64,000 nucleotides of DNA from Zerene cesonia (lineage: Eukaryota; Arthropoda; Insecta; Lepidoptera; Pieridae): contig NC_052104.1 in assembly GCF_012273895.1 (NCBI RefSeq), positions 7,936,001-8,000,000 of the forward strand, read 5' to 3'. The notes beneath the pieces were generated by a model, which searched no databases, was not told the origin of the DNA, and saw only the letters and a list, made by a program, of their open reading frames with translations. The number at the start of each line of letters is the position of its first letter. The stretch's first letter is position 1. The position numbers and the translations under genes were made by a program. This document shows positions 58,142 through 64,000 of the stretch, one piece after another.

Positions 58142-60852
58142 ATGTCGACTGTGTTAGAGGATGTGTGCGAACTTTTAGATAGTTACAATGGAAGAGACAA
58201 GGTAAAGTATGCGGAACTCTTAACTTGTTCACCCTTGATATTTGCAAATAAATCAGGAAATAGTTGTACCATAGTTCGAACTACTTGTGATATTAATAAA
58301 TTTTCATTTGCGAAACTTTGATACTTACTTAAATTCAAAATATTTTACAATGAAAAGTAAAAGGAAATTTTTTTGCTAAGAATTGGTTGTGCACCAAGAA
58401 CTGCTGAATTATTTTTAACACAATAATAAATTTTGCACACTAAAGGAAAATGATTGGTGCCTAATATGTATACTAATTTGATAAAAAATATTATCACTGA
58501 TATTTCATAATGTAATAAAAACTGCATCACTAATCACTTACTTGGACTTAATTAATTCAATGAACAATTTATTAATTTACAACTGAAGGCAATTAAAGCT
58601 ATAAAGAATATGAATTCCAGGTTGTCCGTTTAGCTTGTTACACATTCAAGTTATATGGATGCATTAAAGGAGATAAGCCATGGCAGGCAGCTGGCTCCCG
58701 GCTCTCCAATGCAAGGATGATGTTGAGGCTATTTGATGACATACCTATGATGAGGCACACATACAACTATGGCTTTGGCAAACATGTAAGATGCAAGAAT
58801 GGTTCATCTTTCCCCTAATTTAAAGTCTAGTTAGTTTAAAATCAAATAACATTTTATATCGAAAAAATATTTCTTATAAATTTAAAACATGAGGATAAAA
58901 ATTTACTTTGATTAGAACCATACTCAAAACTTTAAACACTAACTAATTACTAGATGATATATACAGATACAACTCTTTATTATATTTAAATAAGAATGAT
59001 ACTAAAATTAAAAATGTACTCATTCTCTTTAGTTAAATGATTTAAATTAAATAATGTATTTTGACAATTCAAAAGTATTTCTGAAATCTAGTTGAATGAA
59101 TAAATGATTTGAGTTTGAGTTTTTTGGGTGGACATGAACAATTTTATTCTATTATTTGATAGGTCTAGTAACTTTAGATTGGAATAATAATTATTAAATA
59201 GAGCATTAAATTAATAATTTTATTTGCAAGACAGCACCATGCTAGCTCATGTCATCCCAAATGCTATAAATATATAACCAGATTTTATTATTTGTGTATT
59301 ATATAACCTTTGCCTTTAGTACTGATAGCATCATATTGCAATTAGACCTTTGACATCACAAAAAATGATAAAACATTTGATTACAGGAGTCATCAAAGAT
59401 AGCCGCCACCCTCGGAGTACTAGCTAATTGTGTGGACCAAATGTTCCTGCCAGTGGAAAAAGCATGTTGGTTACATGATGTGGGCATTTTGAAGTTGAAA
59501 CCGGATGTGGCAAATAAACTTGAGGTGTTCAGCACAGCTCTGTGGGCCGCCAGCTTATATATATCACTTATACAGTAAGTGTGTTTTAAGTAAGATATTT
59601 TAATAGCACATTATAATGTGTACATGAAAATTTAAATGAATTTTACGTTAAGTTCCCACTGATGGTTTGCCTGTGTGCCTAAAGAAGTTTCCTTAGAATA
59701 TTATAATACTAGCTGCGCCGCGCGGTTTCACCCGCGTAAGTCCGTATCCCGTAGGAATATCGGGATAAACAACTGCCTATATGTTATTCCAGTTGTCCAG
59801 CTATCTACGTACCAAATTTCATTGCAATCGATTCAGTAGTTTTTGCGTGAAAGAGCAACAAACACACCCACATCTTTACAAACTTTCGCATTTTTGTATA
59901 AAAGTAGGAAGTAGGATTATACAAAAACTATGAGTTTGACTAAGATGAAACAAAATTATACTTTAACATATCCTGAGCACTAACCCGGATAGTTTCAATG
60001 TCGGAAAACAAACCAAATTTCACGGTTTATCAGACAATAGTACCGCAAATAATAAGTATGTAGTATGCTACATCCCTGAGGGCTTACTCGCGACACTATC
60101 GAGATATTTTATATGGTGGTATTCGAGCACGCTTTGGCACGACTTGGGCCAACTCGCACGGAAGTACGTTTCGTTCGGTGAGTGGGGGAGCCGGAGGCCA
60201 ATATCCTTTTCCTAGCCCTTTCCAGTCCTTTCCTTTATTCCTCTCGCCAATCCTTTCTAAATCCCTTCCCAGTTTAAAGTTGACAATCCATTTGTAGAGA
60301 TGTAAGGTCTGCCATGGACCTTATGCCTCTTCAGATGTTCATGGGCATTCTTCAAATTTTTAAAACGCCTTTGTGTTCAGTATCTATCTTGTAACACCAG
60401 ACACAAATCTTAACATTTATTTGAAATACCATTACAACCCATCTAGCACTGTTCCTCCATATTTATGTGTACGTATTAAATGGTTACTAGTGCAGTCCAT
60501 TTTTTTATATTTTCCAAAATTTCAAAATATTTATCAATGCCATCTAATTGCTATAAAAATAAAAATCAATTTCAGAAACTTCCGTGCACTCCGACATCTA
60601 TGGTGGTCCCGGGATTGTCTGCAAAGCACTGAAGATGTAAGCGAAGCGAGACGGAAGGTCGACATACGGCTAGCCCTACAAATGGTCACAGCTGGGAAAC
60701 TGTTCCTGGACATAACCCATGCTGTGAGCTGTTTACCCTCTGGATGGCTCTGGGGAGAAAAGATTGGTTCGACCAAAGTGGCTGCAATCGCTACCACCTC
60801 CTCTGTGATTGGGATCGCTATGTATTTTGCGAGGAAACGACTGCTCAAATAG
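58142..60852 (+). CDS. Peroxisomal membrane protein 11, gamma-type (PEX11C-like)
   Basis: Four exons: 58142-58201, 58621-58785, 59387-59574, 60576-60852. All are GT-AG and in frame, giving 229 residues (human PEX11G 241). PEX11 proteins sit in the peroxisomal membrane and drive its elongation and division. Recognisable parts are the N-terminal amphipathic region (VVRLACYTFKLYG), the SRLSNARMMLRLFDD block shared by the family, GVLANCVDQMFLPVEKACWLHDVG, and a C-terminal membrane segment (IATTSSVIGIAMYF) followed by basic ARKRLLK facing the cytosol. The call to the gamma type rests on overall pattern. Intron 3 (59575-60575) contains a Helitron-like and a SINE copy. AATAAA is at 61062-61067. Confidence 0.88.
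59707..59920 (-). repeat. Helitron-like short element, reverse, Pex11 intron 3
   Basis: Reverse copy from ACTAGCTGCGCCGCGCGG to AAACTTTCGCA and AAGTAGGAAGTAGGA; nearly full length. Confidence 0.7.
60115..60346 (+). repeat. SINE copy, Pex11 intron 3
   Basis: Plus-oriented: GTGGTATTCGAGCACGC, TTCGGTGAGTGGGGGAGCCG, CCATTTGTAGAGATGTAAGG, ending at ATGTTCATGGGC without the last block or A tail. The middle CACAGAAAACCGG block is missing. Confidence 0.75.
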
Positions 60853-61067
60853 TGATAGTGTCTGTGATTAGTGGCGAGGTGATAAAAAATGGTTCTTGCC
60901 TGTTGAACAAAGTGGGGGTTTGTGGGGATATCGAAGGTCTTCTGAGATTTTATATTATAGGTTCTTTGTTAACTAATATGGCGATATACAGGGTTAGTGG
61001 TCTCGTGCGCACAATTTTTTTATTTGTGGATATGTTGTGTTGCTTTGGTGTATATAGTGACAATAAA

Positions 61068-63221
61068 CTTGAAAACCTAAACATTTTCAAATGAATTTAA
61101 ATATATAGGAATTTAAATTGGTTATTGAAATTTTGAAATGATAATTTGAATATTAATAGCTATTTCGCATTTGCTGGACAAGTTCTGAACAGAAAAGTAT
61201 TATGAGGTTGTTATATTTGCACATAAATATTTATTTGTACATAATTTTCGTTATATTTAGTTTACTGCAAAAACAATAATAATAAACAAATATTTTTTTT
61301 TATATTGAGTAAAGGTTTTATGCAGAACATCATGCACCTTTTTAAATGAAATTGGTTATATATAGAAGTACTGATCATATAATATTATTAGAATGTATTC
61401 TCATCTTCAATTATAACAAAAACTAAATGGCTTGATAACAAAATAAAAGTATCACTAAATATTTTTGTCTATCTATATGACAAAAAAGAAATAACCAAAT
61501 GTGTTGCTAAGCGTAAAGCTCGAGAACGGCTCGACCAATCTGGCTAACTATTTAGGTCTTTTTTAAAGACAAGAAAGATATGTTGAGAACAAGTGTACCA
61601 CGAGAGAAGCCGGGGCAAACCGCTAGTATTTGATATAAAGATCATTTAAATAATTGAAATGTGGCTTGAGAATCTACGATAAAAACAAACCTGGTGTTTG
61701 TAATATTGTATTGTAATGCGGGTCCTATATATTATAGAGATGTTTTACCTTGTTATTATCCCACAATGTGATGTACAAACAGACGTGATTCACAATATGC
61801 TCTATGTTCCTTATTACGTGTTGTGTGTTTCCCATAGTACAAAATTGTACATACATATTTATTCCTTCAAGATTTAATGTATTCATTGGTACCTGTATGA
61901 AACTGATTTTAAATAAATTTTTATAATTAATATTTATTGTGTTTTTTTATTTGCCGTAACTTTCAAATTGCTATAACATTCTTAGTGATTTAATGTTGAA
62001 ATATTATTAGAAAGCACTAACACACCCTAACTATTATAACGGAAACAGAAAAACGTCCTTAACCGTTAAAATTAATTCAGTTACTTTCATACATCCCACT
62101 CCAATATTCGTAATATTATGGACTCTGTTTGTCACCTCTCTTGCACGTCTAAACCGTTTAACCAATTGAGAAAGGACATTTATCCCGGAAATCGCAAGGG
62201 AAGAGGAACTATGCAGATAGAACACCGAAACCGTCTATATCTATGACGCTGGCGGTGCCGCGGTTGCAACACTAGTATTCTATGAGCTAAAGCAATTTTT
62301 TTACATTGGAAATAAGCTGAGAATGTCTGACCTCACTTCTAAGGAAGTCTAAGTATTATGTATCTGTATCTGTGATACGCAACTCCATGGTCGCCTCTAT
62401 AAGGTCAATGGTAGTGTTTCATGTTGATTTATATGTACAAACTAGTCATATACATATAAACCGACATATATTCATGAACATGATCATTCAATAGAATGTA
62501 TAAACCGACAATATTTTAGGAAAAATGACAAAAAGGCACCAAACTACTAATCATAAGTTATCACTAAATACAATAAAAAAGTAACAAAATAAGAGCGACA
62601 CTTACTACTACTACTACTTAAGTGTTTTGTAAACATCTCATTCCTACGGCAATTTCCTGTGAAAAATTCTTATCGCTATGAGCGATCTCTCCCAACCGAC
62701 CTGGAACAACGTATAATTGGTGGTATGTATCGATTTACAGTAGTAATATGTTGAATCTAAATCTATCTATTTACAATGGAAGGAACCGTCTCCTTTTTCA
62801 AGTGGACTGAAACGTTCCATACGATCAATTAATTTGAAAATACAATACATAAAACATACGCTCTGAATCGTTAAAAATACGTAGAAGAAAATATATGACA
62901 GTAAACGATAAATCTGAAAAATTGCGATCATTTAATTTTCAATATTAAAAAGCAACATAACTTCATAAAGAGTGTACAACGAGGATACTGCTTCTTTCCC
63001 AATAACACACTTATACGACAGAAGGCGTCCTTCGGTGGCGAGCAGACATTTCAGGCAATATCACCCAACAAACATCCACAATATCTCTATAGAATAAAAT
63101 CACAATGACGCATAACGCGAATTACTTATGATTTTTTATCAAAAAAATTCGGCTATCGGAAATTATCTAATCAAAACACAGGATAGACGTAGACTAACTC
63201 ATTGTACCGAGTGTTGGCGCT
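61068..63221. other. Intergenic between the two PEX11 paralogues
   Basis: AT-rich, about 2.1 kb. It holds a repeat end near 61480-61626 (ACCACGAGAGAAGCCGGGGC...GCTAGT). The block 62225-62290 is GC-richer (ATGACGCTGGCGGTGCCGC) and of unknown nature. No exon seen. Confidence 0.5.
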
Positions 63222-63899
63222 ATGGACGTTGTTAACGAGTTGTGTGATCTTCTGCAGTCACATGCGAGTCGGGATAAAGTAAGTGAACTCCAGAAAAGAT
63301 GAAAAATTCTGTTTTTTTTGTGTGTGTGTGGGCATACTGAGAATATAATTAACGAATTTTAAATTATGTTATGGGTGGACACTGCATCAAAATGTAAACA
63401 ACTTATTGCTATACAAACTAAATTTTATCAGAATATATCTATTAAACATTAATAGCTAATTCAGATTTGAAAAAAAAGGTATGCATAATATTTAGGTATT
63501 ATTCAATTGAGTATTTATTACCAAAATGTTGTTAAAGTATTACATTTATTTACTATCACTTTATTTTGGGAGATTAAAAGCTATAATCTGAGTATACCTA
63601 TTTGCGAGCGTATCTATACAGCAGTATTGAGCATTTACTATGAATTTATATTAGTTACTGTTTATTATAAATTTAGAATGATGATTGATTGAATGATTCA
63701 ATAATTTTCTGTTGTTATTTTGTATAAATATCAGGTGGTCGGTCTAACATGTTACGCACTGAAGTTATGGGGCTCCACGTCAAACAAGCAGAGTTTGCTG
63801 ACCGCAAGCGCTCGGCTCGCCTCCGCGCGGGCCACTCTTCGACTCTTTGATGACCCTGCTGCAATTAAAGTGCTACAAACTTATGGACTTGGGAGACAT
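63222..63899 (+). CDS. Second PEX11-gamma-like gene, 5' part (runs off window)
   Basis: Two exons are visible, 63222-63278 (19 residues) and 63735-63899 (55 residues), both ending in phase 0. The gene continues past the window end. MDVVNELCDLLQSHASRDK mirrors MSTVLEDVCELLDSYNGRDK of the upstream gene. Exon 2 (VVGLTCYALKLWG, ARLASARATLRLFDD, YGLGRH) has exactly the same length and phase as its counterpart at 58621-58785. This is a tandem duplicate in the same orientation, about 2.4 kb downstream. The proteins are clearly diverged, so the duplication is not recent. The third exon should begin a short distance beyond 64000. Confidence 0.82.
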
Positions 63900-64000
63900 G
63901 TAAGTATTCATTGTGTACTGTAATATTAATTTAAATGTGAGTTGGTAATATTGTGAAATTTTCTGTTGGTAATATTAAAGACTAGCGGCGTAAAGGAGTT

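Noticed and set aside
1..64000. Search for bacterial-style or viral multigene systems
   Set aside because: No compact gene clusters, integrase, capsid, polymerase or toxin-like frames were seen. The window is ordinary animal chromosomal DNA with transposon remnants.

Overview
This is an AT-rich eukaryotic window with introns, and it is almost certainly from a moth or butterfly. Short GC-rich exons sit in AT-rich introns, the proteins look insect, and short repeats ending in GGGCGCAGCTAGT are scattered throughout, as is common in Lepidoptera. I could run no database search, so gene names come from recognising protein families. Exon models come from splice consensus, reading-frame continuity and family alignment. 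Three runs of exactly 1000 N (4774-5773, 25151-26150, 35848-36847) are scaffold joins.

Layout. 1-6500: AT-rich, no gene seen. 6555-6830 (-): first coding exon of a fatty acid 2-hydroxylase-like gene (cytochrome b5 domain), rest not found. 9473-9905: MITE with 24-bp inverted repeats and TAA target duplications. 12833-14089 (+): intronless DNA primase large subunit (Prim2-like) with all four iron-sulfur cysteines. 14948-19975 (+): type II activin/BMP receptor of the punt/ActRII class, 5 exons, 541 aa. 26202-29098 (-): eIF4E-homologous protein 4EHP, 4 exons, 233 aa. 30003-37960 (+): APC/C subunit Cdc16/APC6, 11 exons, 604 aa. 39793-49240 (-): CPEB/Orb RNA-binding protein, 12 exons, at least 518 aa, 5' end unresolved. 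50463-57321 (-): NMD factor Smg8, 13 exons, 833 aa. 58142-60852 (+): PEX11-gamma-like peroxin, 4 exons, 229 aa. 63222-63899 (+): first two exons of a tandem paralogue of that peroxin, running off the window.

4EHP/Cdc16 and Smg8/Pex11 are head-to-head pairs with about 0.8-0.9 kb between start codons. 4EHP, Orb and Smg8, all post-transcriptional regulators of mRNA, lie within about 31 kb, but nothing shows that they are co-regulated.

The most unusual signal is at the end of Cdc16 exon 9. An 18-bp minisatellite begins exactly at the exon boundary, and each unit carries a candidate splice donor in the same phase, so donor choice could add multiples of six residues. I found no new multigene system. 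The other notable points are repeat biology (a SINE family with nine copies, Helitron-like elements with shared 3' ends, a MITE carrying TGACGTCA sites) and gene-structure details.
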